Positions 45,887 through 54,794 are shown, counted from the stretch's first letter. The stretch: DNA of 64,000 bases from Streptomyces leeuwenhoekii (GCF_001013905.1 NZ_LN831790.1:6586001-6650000), one strand, 5' to 3'. Notes: a model not told the origin generated them from the letters alone. Made by a program: numbers and translations.

Positions 45887-47491
45887 ATGAGTGAGTCCAG
45901 CGTCCCGTCCCAGACCGTCCTGCTGCGCCGCGGGGAGGTGCACAGCCCGGCCGACCCCTTCGCGACGGCCATGGTCGTCGAGCGCGGGCAGGTCGCCTGG
46001 GTCGGCTCCGAGGGCGCCGCGGACGCCTTCGCGGACGGCGTGGACGAGGTCGTCGACCTGGACGGCGCCCTGGTCACCCCCGCGTTCACCGACGCGCACG
46101 TGCACACCACGTCCACGGGCCTCGCCCTCACCGGCCTCGACCTGTCCGGCGCCGCCTCCCTCCGGGAGGCCCTCGCCCTCGTACGCGACTTCGCCGCCGC
46201 CCGGCCGGGCGATCGCGTCCTGCTCGGCCACGGCTGGGACGCCTCCCGCTGGCCCGAGGGCCGCCCCCCGGCCCGCGCCGAACTCGACGCGGCCACCGGC
46301 GGCCGCCCCCTCTATCTCAGCCGCATCGACGTGCACTCGGCGGTCGCCACGACGGCGATGCTCGACCTGGTCCCGGGGGTCGACGGGCGCGCGGACGCCC
46401 CGCTCACCGGTGACGTCCACCACGCCGTACGCGCCGCCGCGTTCGCCGCGATCACCCCCGCCCAGCGCACCGAGGCGCAGCGCGCGGCCCTCGCGCACGC
46501 CGCCTCGCTCGGCATCGGCACCGTGCACGAGTGCGCCGGCCCGGAGATCTCCTCCGAGGACGACCTCGCCGGCCTCCTCCGCCTCGCGGCCGGGGAGGCG
46601 GGCCCGCGCGTGGTCGGCTACTGGGCGGAGCAGGACGTGGACAAGGCGCGGGAACTGGGCGCGATCGGCGCGGCCGGCGACCTCTTCGTCGACGGAGCCC
46701 TCGGCTCCCACACCGCCTGCCTGCACCACCCGTACGCCGACGCCGGGCACGCCGGAACCGCATATCTGGACGCCGACGCGGTCGCCGCCCACGTGGTGGC
46801 CTGCACCGAGGCGGGCCTCCAGGCGGGGTTCCACGCCATCGGGGACGCCGCGGTGACCACCGTCGTCGAGGGGGTGCGCGCCGCCGCGGAGAAGCTGGGC
46901 CTCACCCGCGTCCGTGCCGCCCGCCATCGCGTCGAGCACGCCGAGATGCTCACCCCCGAGACCATCGCGGCCTTCGCCGAACTCGGCCTGACCGCCTCCG
47001 TCCAGCCCGCCTTCGACGCGCTGTGGGGCGGCGAGGACGGCATGTACGCCCGCCGCCTGGGCGCCGGCCGGGCCCGCACGCTCAACCCCTTCGCGGCCCT
47101 GCTGCGCGCCGGCGTCCCGCTCGCCTTCGGTTCCGACAGCCCCGTCACGCCCTTGGACCCGTGGGGCACCGTCCGGGCCGCCGCCTTCCACCGCACGCCG
47201 GAGCACCGCGTCTCCGTGCGCGCCGCGTTCACGGCGCACACGCGGGGCGGCTGGCGGGCGATCGGGCGCGACGACGCGGGCGTCCTCGTGCCGGGCGCCC
47301 CCGCGGACTACGCGGTGTGGCGCACCGGCGAACTGGTCGTGCAGGCCCCCGACGACCGCGTCGCGCGCTGGTCCACCGACCCCCGTTCCGGCACTCCCGG
47401 CCTGCCGGATCTCACCCCGGGCCGGAAGCTGCCCGTGTGCCTGCGTACCGTGGTGGGCGGACGGACGGTCTTCGTACGGCCGGGCGAGTGA
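45887..47491 (+). CDS. Metal-dependent amidohydrolase, YtcJ-like (Amidohydrolase_3)
   Basis: 534 residues, cytoplasmic. The metal-binding HxH is in TPAFTDAHVHTTSTGLALTG; later metal/catalytic residues are in GFHAIGDAAVTTVVEGV, RHRVEHAEMLTPE and PLAFGSDSPVTPLDPWGTV. This is the pattern of YtcJ-type hydrolases, some of which act on amides or formylated substrates, but the physiological substrate is not known. A GTG six bases earlier (45881) is an alternative start. Confidence 0.9.
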   Translation: MSESSVPSQTVLLRRGEVHSPADPFATAMVVERGQVAWVGSEGAADAFADGVDEVVDLDGALVTPAFTDAHVHTTSTGLALTGLDLSGAASLREALALVRDFAAARPGDRVLLGHGWDASRWPEGRPPARAELDAATGGRPLYLSRIDVHSAVATTAMLDLVPGVDGRADAPLTGDVHHAVRAAAFAAITPAQRTEAQRAALAHAASLGIGTVHECAGPEISSEDDLAGLLRLAAGEAGPRVVGYWAEQDVDKARELGAIGAAGDLFVDGALGSHTACLHHPYADAGHAGTAYLDADAVAAHVVACTEAGLQAGFHAIGDAAVTTVVEGVRAAAEKLGLTRVRAARHRVEHAEMLTPETIAAFAELGLTASVQPAFDALWGGEDGMYARRLGAGRARTLNPFAALLRAGVPLAFGSDSPVTPLDPWGTVRAAAFHRTPEHRVSVRAAFTAHTRGGWRAIGRDDAGVLVPGAPADYAVWRTGELVVQAPDDRVARWSTDPRSGTPGLPDLTPGRKLPVCLRTVVGGRTVFVRPGE

Positions 47492-48052
47492 TCTCCACGG
47501 CCGACGGGGCGACGATCTCCCGCCGCCGCTGTGTCGCGCGACCCGTGCGGCCACCGCGCTGACCTGCGCGTTACCGGACAATGCGCAGGTCAGAGCGGGT
47601 GTTGACAGGTTGCGGCGGGGGGCCGGTAGGTTCGGCCGAGTCCACCACCGGACGCCCGACCGGGGAACCCTCCGCGCAAGCGTCGCGGCGCCGCTGGGTC
47701 AGGGACGGTGTGCCGCACCGGGGCACCGCCACTGGGAGCCAGGCTCAGCGCCCGTGCCGCGACCAGCGAACGTTCCGGCGGTCGGGAGGTGTGACCCGGG
47801 TGGGGCCCGGGAGCTCAGTAGACAACGGCTTTCGGTCGATCCGCAGCCAGCGGGTCCCAGGTCGGCCCGAAGGGCGCCGGGCCCCCATCCGCCGCCGGAG
47901 ACGCCCGCCGCACGCATACCGAGACGCACACCGAAAAGAGCAGCCCTGCCCGGCCCGGGCCGAAACGACACCACCATACGAACGTGCTGTCGCGTCATCG
48001 CAGGCCGGGCCCACTATGGTGGTCCTCTGCGTACGGAGATGAAGGGGCAGCA
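47492..48052 (+). promoter_or_regulatory. Long leader of ppm1 with a consensus-like promoter
   Basis: 561 bases without a believable gene. TTGACA at 47602-47607 and TAGGTT at 47627-47632, with a 19-nt spacer, form the best vegetative (HrdB-type) promoter in the window. If used, the ppm1 mRNA would carry a leader of about 410 nt. A 153-codon open frame from 47581 has no protein-like features. The leader contains several GC-rich hairpins. Confidence 0.6.
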
Positions 48053-48853
48053 GTGAACGACGGCGACGGGACCCGCGCGGCAGAGGGCCAGGACAGACGG
48101 TTCGGCCCGCTCGGCACCGCCTTGGTGATCATTCCGACCTACAACGAGGCGGAGAACATCAAGGCGATCGTCGGCCGGGTGCGCGAGGCCGTCCCCGAGG
48201 CCCATGTGCTCGTGGCCGACGACAACAGCCCCGACGGCACCGGAAAGCTGGCCGACGAACTCGCCGCCGAGGACGACCACGTCCACGTCCTGCACCGCAA
48301 GGGCAAGGAGGGTCTCGGCGCCGCCTACCTCGCGGGCTTCCGCTGGGGGCTGGAGCAGGGCTACGGCGTGCTCGTGGAGATGGACGCCGACGGCTCCCAC
48401 CGGCCCGAGGAGCTGCCCCGGCTGCTGACCGCGCTCAAGGGCGCCGATCTGGTGCTCGGCTCGCGCTGGGTGCCCGGCGGCCGGGTGGTGAACTGGCCCA
48501 GGTCCCGCGAGATCATCTCGCGCGGCGGCAGCCTCTACTCGCGTCTGGCGCTCGACCTGCCGCTGCGCGACATCACCGGCGGCTACCGCGCCTTCCGCCG
48601 CGAGACCCTGGAGGGGCTCGGCCTCGACGACGTCGCCTCCCAGGGCTACTGCTTCCAGGTCGACCTGGCCCGCCGCGCCGTCAAGGCCGGCTACCACGTC
48701 GTCGAGGTGCCCATCACCTTCGTCGAGCGGGAGCTCGGCGACTCCAAGATGAGCCGCGACATCCTCGTGGAGGCCCTGTGGCGGGTCACCGCCTGGGGCG
48801 TGGGGGAGAGGGTCGACAAGGTCGTCAAGCGCGGGCGGCCCTCGCAGCCGTAA
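48053..48853 (+). CDS. ppm1: Polyprenol monophosphomannose synthase
   Basis: Transfers mannose from GDP-mannose to polyprenyl phosphate on the inner membrane face, feeding protein O-mannosylation and phage phi-C31 receptor formation in Streptomyces. The GTG at 48053 has GAAGGGG upstream; 266 residues. GT2 motifs are VIIPTYNEAENIKAIV, VLVADDNSPDGTGKLA and LVEMDADGSHRPEELPRLL (DAD metal site). No membrane domain and no fused acyltransferase are present, unlike mycobacterial Ppm1. The C-terminal FVERELGDSKMS is typical of DPM enzymes. Confidence 0.95.
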   Translation: MNDGDGTRAAEGQDRRFGPLGTALVIIPTYNEAENIKAIVGRVREAVPEAHVLVADDNSPDGTGKLADELAAEDDHVHVLHRKGKEGLGAAYLAGFRWGLEQGYGVLVEMDADGSHRPEELPRLLTALKGADLVLGSRWVPGGRVVNWPRSREIISRGGSLYSRLALDLPLRDITGGYRAFRRETLEGLGLDDVASQGYCFQVDLARRAVKAGYHVVEVPITFVERELGDSKMSRDILVEALWRVTAWGVGERVDKVVKRGRPSQP

Positions 48854-48924
48854 GGGCGCCGGACCGGACCCCGGACACCGTGCCCCTTATCCCGTGCTGA
48901 GCCGGGTCCGGGCACACTGGAGAC

Positions 48925-49494
48925 ATGACGACTGGCGCTCAGACCCCCAGGTACCCCGCCCGGCCCCGGCGCTCCCGGCTGCGCACGTTCCTGCCGCTGG
49001 GCATCGCGGCCTGGCTCGTGCTGGAGGTCTGGCTGCTGTCGGTGGTCGCGGGCGCGTCCAGCGGGCTCGTGGTCCTCCTGCTGCTGAGCGCGGGCTTCGT
49101 CCTCGGCTCCGTGGTCATCAAGCGGGCCGGACGCCGGGCGTTCAGGAACCTCACCGAGACCTTGCAGCAGCCCGGCGCCACGCCGACGGCCGCCCGCCCC
49201 GACAGCGAGGGCAACGGCCTGATGATGCTGGGCGGCCTGCTGCTGATGATCCCCGGACTGATCTCGGACGCGGCGGGACTGCTCCTGCTGCTGCCGCCGG
49301 TCCAGAAGGCCGCGCGCCGCACCGCGGAGCGCACCGTCGAGCGCAAGCTCCGCGAGGCCGGTCCCGGCACCCTGGGCGACGCGTTCCGGCAGGCCCGGAT
49401 GCACCGCCCGGACGGCAAGGTCGTGCAGGGCGAGGTCGTCCGGGACGAACCGGGCACCGCGCCGCGCGAGCAGTACCCGCCGCTGAACCGCTGA
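48925..49494 (+). CDS. fxsA: FxsA-family membrane protein
   Basis: 189 residues. Membrane segments are at about 24-40, 46-64 and 100-128. The FxsA pattern is in LPLGIAAWLVLEVWLLSVVAG, SAGFVLGSVVIKRAGRRAFRNL and MMLGGLLLMIPGLISDAAGLLLLLPPVQ. E. coli FxsA relieves T7 exclusion by F plasmid when overproduced; its normal role is unknown. A 25-bp hairpin separates it from convergent rbpA. Confidence 0.92.
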   Translation: MTTGAQTPRYPARPRRSRLRTFLPLGIAAWLVLEVWLLSVVAGASSGLVVLLLLSAGFVLGSVVIKRAGRRAFRNLTETLQQPGATPTAARPDSEGNGLMMLGGLLLMIPGLISDAAGLLLLLPPVQKAARRTAERTVERKLREAGPGTLGDAFRQARMHRPDGKVVQGEVVRDEPGTAPREQYPPLNR

Positions 49495-49596
49495 CGCGGG
49501 CCACGGACCACGACCACGCCGGTCGGGGACCGGGGCGGCGGCTGCCGGCCGCCCCCGCCGGGGCGGAGCGGGCCGTACGGAAGGTGCGCGGGCACG

Positions 49597-49649
49597 GCAA
49601 GACCGCGGGCGCCGTACGTGAGACTCACGTACGGCGCCCGCGGTCTTGC
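49597..49649. terminator. 25-bp perfect hairpin between convergent fxsA and rbpA
   Basis: The arms 49597-49621 and 49625-49649 are exact reverse complements; the left begins GCAAGACCGCGGGCGCC and the right ends GGTCTTGC. The loop is three bases (GAC). It is the longest uninterrupted stem in the window and would act on transcripts from both sides. Confidence 0.9.
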
Positions 49650-49680
49650 GCGCCGATGACCTCGCCCGGCCCCGCGGGGC

Positions 49681-50055
49681 CTACGCGGACTTGCGGCTGT
49701 CCCGCGGATGAACGGCGATGTTCATCGCGCCGGAACGCAGAACGGCCAGCCGCTCCTCGAGGACCTCTTCGAGTTCCTCACGGGTCCGCCGCTCCATCAG
49801 CATGTCCCAGTGCGTACGCGCGGGCTTGGCCTTCTTCTCCTCCGGGCCGTCGCCGTCCACCAGGAGTGCCTGGGCCCCGCAGACCTTGCACTCCCACTCC
49901 GGCGGGATCTCCGCCTCGACCGAGAAGGGCATCTCGAACCGGTGCCCCTTCTCGCATGCGTACTCCACGGCCTGGCGCGGGGCCAGGTCGATGCCGCGGT
50001 CCGTCTCGTAGCTGGTCACCACGAGGCGCGTGCCGCGAAGAGCTCGCTCACTCAT
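49681..50055 (-). CDS. rbpA: RNA polymerase-binding protein RbpA
   Basis: 124 residues. Binds sigma HrdB (SigA group) and the beta-prime zinc domain and stabilises open complexes; loss slows growth in S. coelicolor. The zinc site is in VEYACEKGHRFEMPFSVEAEIPPEWECKVCGAQ. The C-terminal sigma-interaction helix is ARTHWDMLMERRTREELEEVLEERL. Length and sequence match Streptomyces RbpA. A sigma-R promoter lies upstream. Confidence 0.97.
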   Translation of the reverse strand: MSERALRGTRLVVTSYETDRGIDLAPRQAVEYACEKGHRFEMPFSVEAEIPPEWECKVCGAQALLVDGDGPEEKKAKPARTHWDMLMERRTREELEEVLEERLAVLRSGAMNIAVHPRDSRKSA

Positions 50056-50116
50056 GAATCGTGCCTCCCGGGCTTGTCGCCCACAGGACAGGTGTCGCTG
50101 TCGTCGTCATCCGGTC

Positions 50117-50142
50117 AACGTCCGGTCGGCGGTAAAGATTCC
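50117..50142 (-). promoter_or_regulatory. Sigma-R promoter of rbpA
   Basis: On the minus strand GGAAT (50142-50138), an 18-nt spacer, then GTT (50119-50117). This is an exact match to the sigma-R consensus GGAAT-N18-GTT. It lies about 60 nt before the rbpA ATG. rbpA is known to be induced by thiol-oxidative stress in S. coelicolor. Confidence 0.88.
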
Positions 50143-50333
50143 CGTCCCGAGTCCCGTTACGGGCCATGCGTCGCCGTCGTAGCCGCAGCCTTGTCAACCA
50201 GTGCAGTACCCACCGACGTCCGGTTTGTCACCTCTGCTAGGAGATGTCACCCTGCGTTTCGACACCTTTGACGCGCAGTAACAGTCCGCCTGGCAGGCCA
50301 AACGCGTACACTACATCCCTTTCGCCTCCAGTG

Positions 50334-51680
50334 CTAAATCCTTTCGGGTACGGGATTGCCCGCGTCGCGGATCGCCCGGCCGACCGGGACGCGCGCGAGC
50401 AGCAGGAAACCGATGACGAAGAACGCCACCAGCGAGATGATCGCGTCCCGGTAGCTCCCGGTGAGCTGGTAGGTGAGCCCGAACAGCAGCGGGCCCAGCC
50501 AGCTCATGCCCCGGTCGCTCATCTCGTACGCCGCGAAGTACTCCGCCTCCTTGCCGGGCGGGACGAGATGCGAGAACAGGGAGCGGGACAGCGCCTGGCT
50601 GCCGCCGAGGACCAGTCCGATCCCGGCGGCCAGGACGAAGAACCACTCCGGCGCGCCCGCCGGCAGGAAGTATCCGGCCGCCAGCGTGAGCGTCCAGGCG
50701 ATCAGGGAGCCGAGGATCGTGCGCTTCGCGCCGTACCTCCGGGCCAGCCGGCCCAGCGCCAGGGCCCCCGCCACCGCCAGCACCTGCACCAGCAGCACGG
50801 CGACGATGAGGGTGGACTGCCCGAGTCCCAGCTCCTCGGAGCCGTAGACGGACGCCTGGGAGATCACCGTCTGGATGCCGTCGTTGTAGACCAGGTACGC
50901 CAGGAGGAAGGCGAGGGTCAGCGGGTGGCGGCGCATGTCGCGCAGGGTCGCCGCCAGTTGCCGCCGGCCCGGGAGCGCCGCCCGGGGCGCGGCGCGGGGG
51001 CGGTCGCGCAGCCGCCGCAGCGGCACGAGCGCGAACGCCCCCCACCACAGACCCGCCGACGCCAGGCAGACGCGGACCGCCTCGCTCTCGCTCAGGCCGA
51101 AGGAGTCGTGGGCGGTGTAGAGGATCAGATCGGCCACCAGTACCAGGGATCCGGCCGCGTACCCGAAGGCCCAGCCGCGGGAGGAGACGGCGTCGCGCTC
51201 CTCGGGAGCGGCGATCTGCGGCAGGTAGGAGTTGTAGAGCATCATCGCCACGGACTGCGCCGCGTTGGCGACCACCAGCAGCGCCCCGCCGAGCAGATAG
51301 CGGTCGCCGTCGAGGAAGAACATCCCGGCCGTCGCCGCCGCCCCCGTGTACGCGGCGGCGCCCAGCAGCGGCTTCTTCCGGCCGGTGCGGTCGGCCGCCG
51401 CCCCCACCAGGGGCATCACCAGGACGGCGACGATCACCGACAGCGAGACGGAGTAGGCGAAGAACGCCCCGGCGCGCACCGGGACGCCCAGCGGGTGCAC
51501 GAACCCGCCCGCGTCCGCGGCCGACTCGGCGACCGAGGTCAGATAGGGGCCCAGGAACACGGTGAGCACGCTCGTCGAATAGACGGAGCACGCCCAGTCG
51601 TAGAAGTACCAGCCGCGCTGCTCGCGCCGCCGCCCGGCCGCCTCGCCGGCCGGCTCCGTCCGCACGGTGTCGGTGCCCAC
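50334..51680 (-). CDS. UMF1-type MFS transporter
   Basis: 448 residues, about 12 membrane helices. The family features are an N-terminal RGWYFYDWACSVYSTSVLTVFLGPYL and YNSYLPQIAAPEERDAVSSRGWAFGYAAGSLVL, characteristic of the UMF1/Atg22-like MFS group. The substrate is unknown. It is followed on the minus strand by nothing for about 280 nt, and preceded by the glycerophosphodiesterase gene in the opposite order of transcription (that gene is upstream). A shared transcript with gdpD is possible; the gap is 55 nt. Confidence 0.9.
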   Translation of the reverse strand: MGTDTVRTEPAGEAAGRRREQRGWYFYDWACSVYSTSVLTVFLGPYLTSVAESAADAGGFVHPLGVPVRAGAFFAYSVSLSVIVAVLVMPLVGAAADRTGRKKPLLGAAAYTGAAATAGMFFLDGDRYLLGGALLVVANAAQSVAMMLYNSYLPQIAAPEERDAVSSRGWAFGYAAGSLVLVADLILYTAHDSFGLSESEAVRVCLASAGLWWGAFALVPLRRLRDRPRAAPRAALPGRRQLAATLRDMRRHPLTLAFLLAYLVYNDGIQTVISQASVYGSEELGLGQSTLIVAVLLVQVLAVAGALALGRLARRYGAKRTILGSLIAWTLTLAAGYFLPAGAPEWFFVLAAGIGLVLGGSQALSRSLFSHLVPPGKEAEYFAAYEMSDRGMSWLGPLLFGLTYQLTGSYRDAIISLVAFFVIGFLLLARVPVGRAIRDAGNPVPERI

Positions 51681-51735
51681 CCGTGCCCTCGCTTCCCCGT
51701 GAACGCGCGCCGCCCCCCGGGCCCCGGGCGGGGTC

Positions 51736-52512
51736 TCAGACCCAGACGCCGCGGTCCTCCATGACCTTGCGCAGTGTGTCGATGTGATCGGTTATGATGC
51801 CATCCACGCCGAGATCCAGAAGATGGTGCATGCGGGCGGGGTCGTTCACCGTCCACACGTGCACCTGGAGCCCGCGCGCGTGGGCGGTGCGCAGGAAGGA
51901 GCTGTCCACGACCCGGATCCCCGACTGGTGCTCGGGCACCTGGGCGGCCACCGCCGAGCGGCGCGGCACGGCCGGCACTCCCCAAGAGCGCAGCCGCAGG
52001 CTCAGCACGCCGCGGGTGCCGTAGGAGGTGGCCAGCCGGGGCCCGGCCACCCGCTGGGCGCGGACCACCCGGGCCTCGGAGAAGGAGCCGAGGCAGACCC
52101 GGTCCCAGGCGTTCGCGCGCTCGACCAGCTCCAGGAAGGGCAGCAGCGCCGGTTCCGCCTTGACGTCGACGTTCCAGCGCGCCTCGGGGAAGGTCTCCAG
52201 CAGCTCCTCGAACAGCGGTATGGGCTCCGTGCCCGCCACGCGTGCCTGCCGCACCTGGGCCCATGGCAGGTCGGCGATCCGGCCCGCGCCGTCCGTCACC
52301 CGGTCCAGGGTGGCGTCGTGGAAGGCGACGAGCCGGCCGTCGCGGGTGGCGTGGACGTCGGTCTCGAGGTACCGGTAGCCCGCCTCGACAGCGCGCCCGA
52401 ACTGGCGCGCCGTGTTCTCCAGGCCGTCCGCCGCGCCGCCCCGGTGGGCGAACGCGATCGGGCCGGGATGGTCGAGGTAGGGATGGCGCGCCGGGCGGGT
52501 CGGGATGGTCAC
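51736..52512 (-). CDS. Glycerophosphodiester phosphodiesterase
   Basis: Hydrolyses glycerophosphodiesters to glycerol-3-P and an alcohol. 258 residues, apparently cytoplasmic (no signal peptide). GDPD motifs are IAFAHRGGAADGLENTARQF, YLETDVHATRDGRLVAFHDATLDR and, near the end, VHVWTVNDPARMHHLLDLGVDGIITDHID. The GTG at 52512 overlaps the yczE stop by 4 nt, so the two are translationally coupled. An earlier open frame extends far upstream but runs through yczE. Confidence 0.93.
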   Translation of the reverse strand: MTIPTRPARHPYLDHPGPIAFAHRGGAADGLENTARQFGRAVEAGYRYLETDVHATRDGRLVAFHDATLDRVTDGAGRIADLPWAQVRQARVAGTEPIPLFEELLETFPEARWNVDVKAEPALLPFLELVERANAWDRVCLGSFSEARVVRAQRVAGPRLATSYGTRGVLSLRLRSWGVPAVPRRSAVAAQVPEHQSGIRVVDSSFLRTAHARGLQVHVWTVNDPARMHHLLDLGVDGIITDHIDTLRKVMEDRGVWV

Positions 52513-53162
52513 CGACGCAGTATCGCTCCGCGGGGCCGGCCCGTGGCAACCACCGTGCTGCCGCCCGGTGACGGGGGGACGGCGAACACGCGGAGGAACG
52601 CCTGGGCGAGCGGGCCGATCGACACGGCGTAGAGCAGGGTGCCTACCCCCACCGTGCCGCCCAGGGCGAACCCCGTCGCCACGACCGTGATCTCGATGGC
52701 CGTCCGCACCAGGCGCACCGACAGGCCGGTCCGCAGGTGCAGCCCCGTCATCAGCCCGTCGCGCGGGCCCGGGCCGAACCGGGCCGCGAGGTACAGTCCG
52801 GTCGCCGCGCCGTTCAGGACGACCCCCGCCACCGTGAACGCGATCCGCAGCGGCAGACCGTCGGCGCCGGGCAGCACGGCCAGCGTCGCGTCCATCGCGG
52901 CGCCGATCACCAGGACGTTGGAGACCGTGCCGAGGCCGGGCCGCTGGCGCAGCGGGATCCACAGCAGCAGCACCGCCGCGCCCACCACGGTCAGCACCAG
53001 GCCCATCGACAGGCCGGTCCGCTCCGCCAGCCCCTGGTGCAGCACGTTCCACGGCTCCAGCCCGAGCCCGGACCGCACCAGCAGCGCGGAGCTGGCGCCG
53101 TACAGCGCGAGACCTCCGTAGAGCTGGATCAGTCGCCGTGTGAGATGGCCTCGGCTGGACAA
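52509..53162 (-). CDS. yczE: YczE/YyaS/YitT-family membrane protein
   Basis: About 217 residues with five membrane helices. I favour the TTG at 53162 because GGGGGG lies 6 nt upstream; a GTG at 53204 would add 14 residues (CIRPLPPPGGHV) and reach into the divergent promoter region. The family pattern is LYGGLALYGASSALLVRSGLGLEPWNVLHQGLAERTGLSMG and ARFGPGPRDGLMTGL. Such genes are often divergent from a MocR regulator named YczR, exactly as here. The transported or sensed compound is not known. Confidence 0.88.
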   Translation of the reverse strand: MSSRGHLTRRLIQLYGGLALYGASSALLVRSGLGLEPWNVLHQGLAERTGLSMGLVLTVVGAAVLLLWIPLRQRPGLGTVSNVLVIGAAMDATLAVLPGADGLPLRIAFTVAGVVLNGAATGLYLAARFGPGPRDGLMTGLHLRTGLSVRLVRTAIEITVVATGFALGGTVGVGTLLYAVSIGPLAQAFLRVFAVPPSPGGSTVVATGRPRGAILRR

Positions 53163-53186
53163 GACGTGCCCCCCTGGTGGTGGTAG

Positions 53187-53239
53187 TGGCCTGATGCATG
53201 ACACCCTGTGGCTTGGCGTCCTACGCCATCCATGGCCAA
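53187..53239. promoter_or_regulatory. TGGC-type direct repeats in the yczE/yczR promoter region
   Basis: TGGCCTG at 53187, TGGCTTG at 53209 and TGGCCAA at 53233 are spaced 22 and 24 nt apart, all in the same orientation. MocR proteins typically bind direct repeats about two helical turns apart in the shared promoter. The motif is short, so this is a candidate only. Confidence 0.4.
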
Positions 53240-53263
53240 TTCGCGGAAGGTGGACTGATTTCC

Positions 53264-54763
53264 ATGGCGCAGTGGACTTCGGCCGTCGGGGCGGCGCAGC
53301 TCGCGCGGCTGCTCAGCTCCCAGCAGGACCGGCCGGCCGGCCCCGGCAGCCGCCGTCCGCCCGCCTACCGCGCGCTCGCCGACGGCATCCGGCTGCTGGT
53401 GCTCGAAGGGCGGGTGCCGGTGGCGGCCCGCCTGCCCGCCGAACGGGAACTGGCCCTCGCCCTGTCCGTCAGCCGCACCACGGTCGCCGCCGCCTACGAG
53501 GCGCTGCGCGCCGAGGGCTTCCTGGAGTCCCGGCGCGGCGCCGGGAGCTGGACCGCCGTACCGGCCGGCAATCCGCTGCCCGCGCGCGGCCTGGAGCCCC
53601 TGCCGCCCGAGGCCCTCGGATCGATGATCGACCTCGGCTGCGCAGCGCTCCCGGCACCCGAGCCGTGGCTCACCCGCGCCGTGCAGGGCGCCCTGGAGGA
53701 ACTCCCGCCCTACGCGCACACCCACGGCGACTATCCGGCCGGGCTGCCCGCGCTGCGCGCGATGATCGCCGAGCGCTACACCGCGCGCGGGATCCCGACC
53801 ATGCCCGAGCAGATCATGGTCACCACCGGCGCCATGGGCGCGATCGACGCCATCTGCCACCTCTTCGGCGGCCGGGGCGAGCGCATCGCCGTGGAATCGC
53901 CGTCGTACGCCAACATCCTCCAGCTGATGCGCGAGGCGGGGGCGCGGCTGGTGCCGGTCGCGATGGCCGAGGGGCTCTCCGGCTGGGACCTGGACCACTG
54001 GCGCCAGGTGCTGCGCGAGGCCGCGCCCCGGATCGCCTACGTCGTCGCCGACTTCCACAACCCGACCGGCGCCCTCGCCGACGAGGACCAGCGGCGGCGG
54101 CTGGTGGACGCGGCCCGCTCGGCGGGGACCGTCCTCGTGGCCGACGAGACGATGAGCGAGCTGTGGCTGGACGAGGAGGTCCGGATGCCGCGGCCCGTGT
54201 GCGCCTTCGACCCGGCCGGTTCGACCGTGATCACGGTGGGGTCGGCGAGCAAGGCGTTCTGGGCGGGCATGCGCATCGGCTGGGTCCGCGCGGCCCCGGA
54301 CGTGATCCGCAGTCTGGTCGCCGCCCGCGCCTACGCCGACCTGGGGACGCCGGTACTGGAGCAGCTCGCGGTGAACTGGCTGTTCAGCACCGGCGGCTGG
54401 GAGCAGGCCGTCTCGGTGCGCCGCCGCCAGGCACGTGAGAACCGGGACGCGCTGGTGGCGGCGGTGCGCAGGGAGCTGCCCGGCTGGGAGTTCGAGGTGC
54501 CGCAGGGCGGCCTCACCCTGTGGGTGCGCACCGGTGGCCTGTCGGGCTCGCGGCTGGCCGAGGCGGGGGAGCGGGTGGGCGTGCGGGTGCCGTCCGGGCC
54601 GAGGTTCGGGGTGGACGGCGCCTTCGAGGGATATGTGCGGCTGCCGTTCACCGTCGGCGGCGCGGTCGCGGAGGAAGCGGCGACCCGCCTGGCGGCGGCG
54701 GCACGGGTGGTGGAGTCCGGGGGGACCGCCGGGGCGGAGGCCCCGCGCACCTTCGTGGCGTGA
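53264..54763 (+). CDS. yczR: MocR-type regulator (GntR HTH plus aminotransferase-like domain), YczR
   Basis: 499 residues. Start ATG 53264. The winged HTH (residues 30-100) has YRALADGIRLLVLEGRVPVAARLPAERELALALSVSRTTVAAAYEAL, followed by a linker and a fold-type I aminotransferase domain. The PLP lysine is Lys330 in VITVGSASKAFWAGMRIGW, and VVADFHNPTGALADE and LVADETMSELWLD supply the PLP contacts. The protein therefore probably binds PLP or a PLP-amine adduct and controls the divergent yczE. A hairpin terminator follows. Confidence 0.93.
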   Translation: MAQWTSAVGAAQLARLLSSQQDRPAGPGSRRPPAYRALADGIRLLVLEGRVPVAARLPAERELALALSVSRTTVAAAYEALRAEGFLESRRGAGSWTAVPAGNPLPARGLEPLPPEALGSMIDLGCAALPAPEPWLTRAVQGALEELPPYAHTHGDYPAGLPALRAMIAERYTARGIPTMPEQIMVTTGAMGAIDAICHLFGGRGERIAVESPSYANILQLMREAGARLVPVAMAEGLSGWDLDHWRQVLREAAPRIAYVVADFHNPTGALADEDQRRRLVDAARSAGTVLVADETMSELWLDEEVRMPRPVCAFDPAGSTVITVGSASKAFWAGMRIGWVRAAPDVIRSLVAARAYADLGTPVLEQLAVNWLFSTGGWEQAVSVRRRQARENRDALVAAVRRELPGWEFEVPQGGLTLWVRTGGLSGSRLAEAGERVGVRVPSGPRFGVDGAFEGYVRLPFTVGGAVAEEAATRLAAAARVVESGGTAGAEAPRTFVA

Positions 54764-54770
54764 GAGCCTC

Positions 54771-54794
54771 CCCCCCGCACGGCCGTGCGGGGGG
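54771..54794. terminator. Bidirectional hairpin after yczR
   Basis: CCCCCCGCAC (54771-54780) pairs with GTGCGGGGGG (54785-54794) around GGCC; the whole is a 24-bp palindrome between convergent genes. Confidence 0.8.

Noticed and set aside
47581..48042. 153-codon open frame in the ppm1 leader
   Set aside because: Arg/Pro/Gly-rich, no RBS, no domain, covers the probable promoter.
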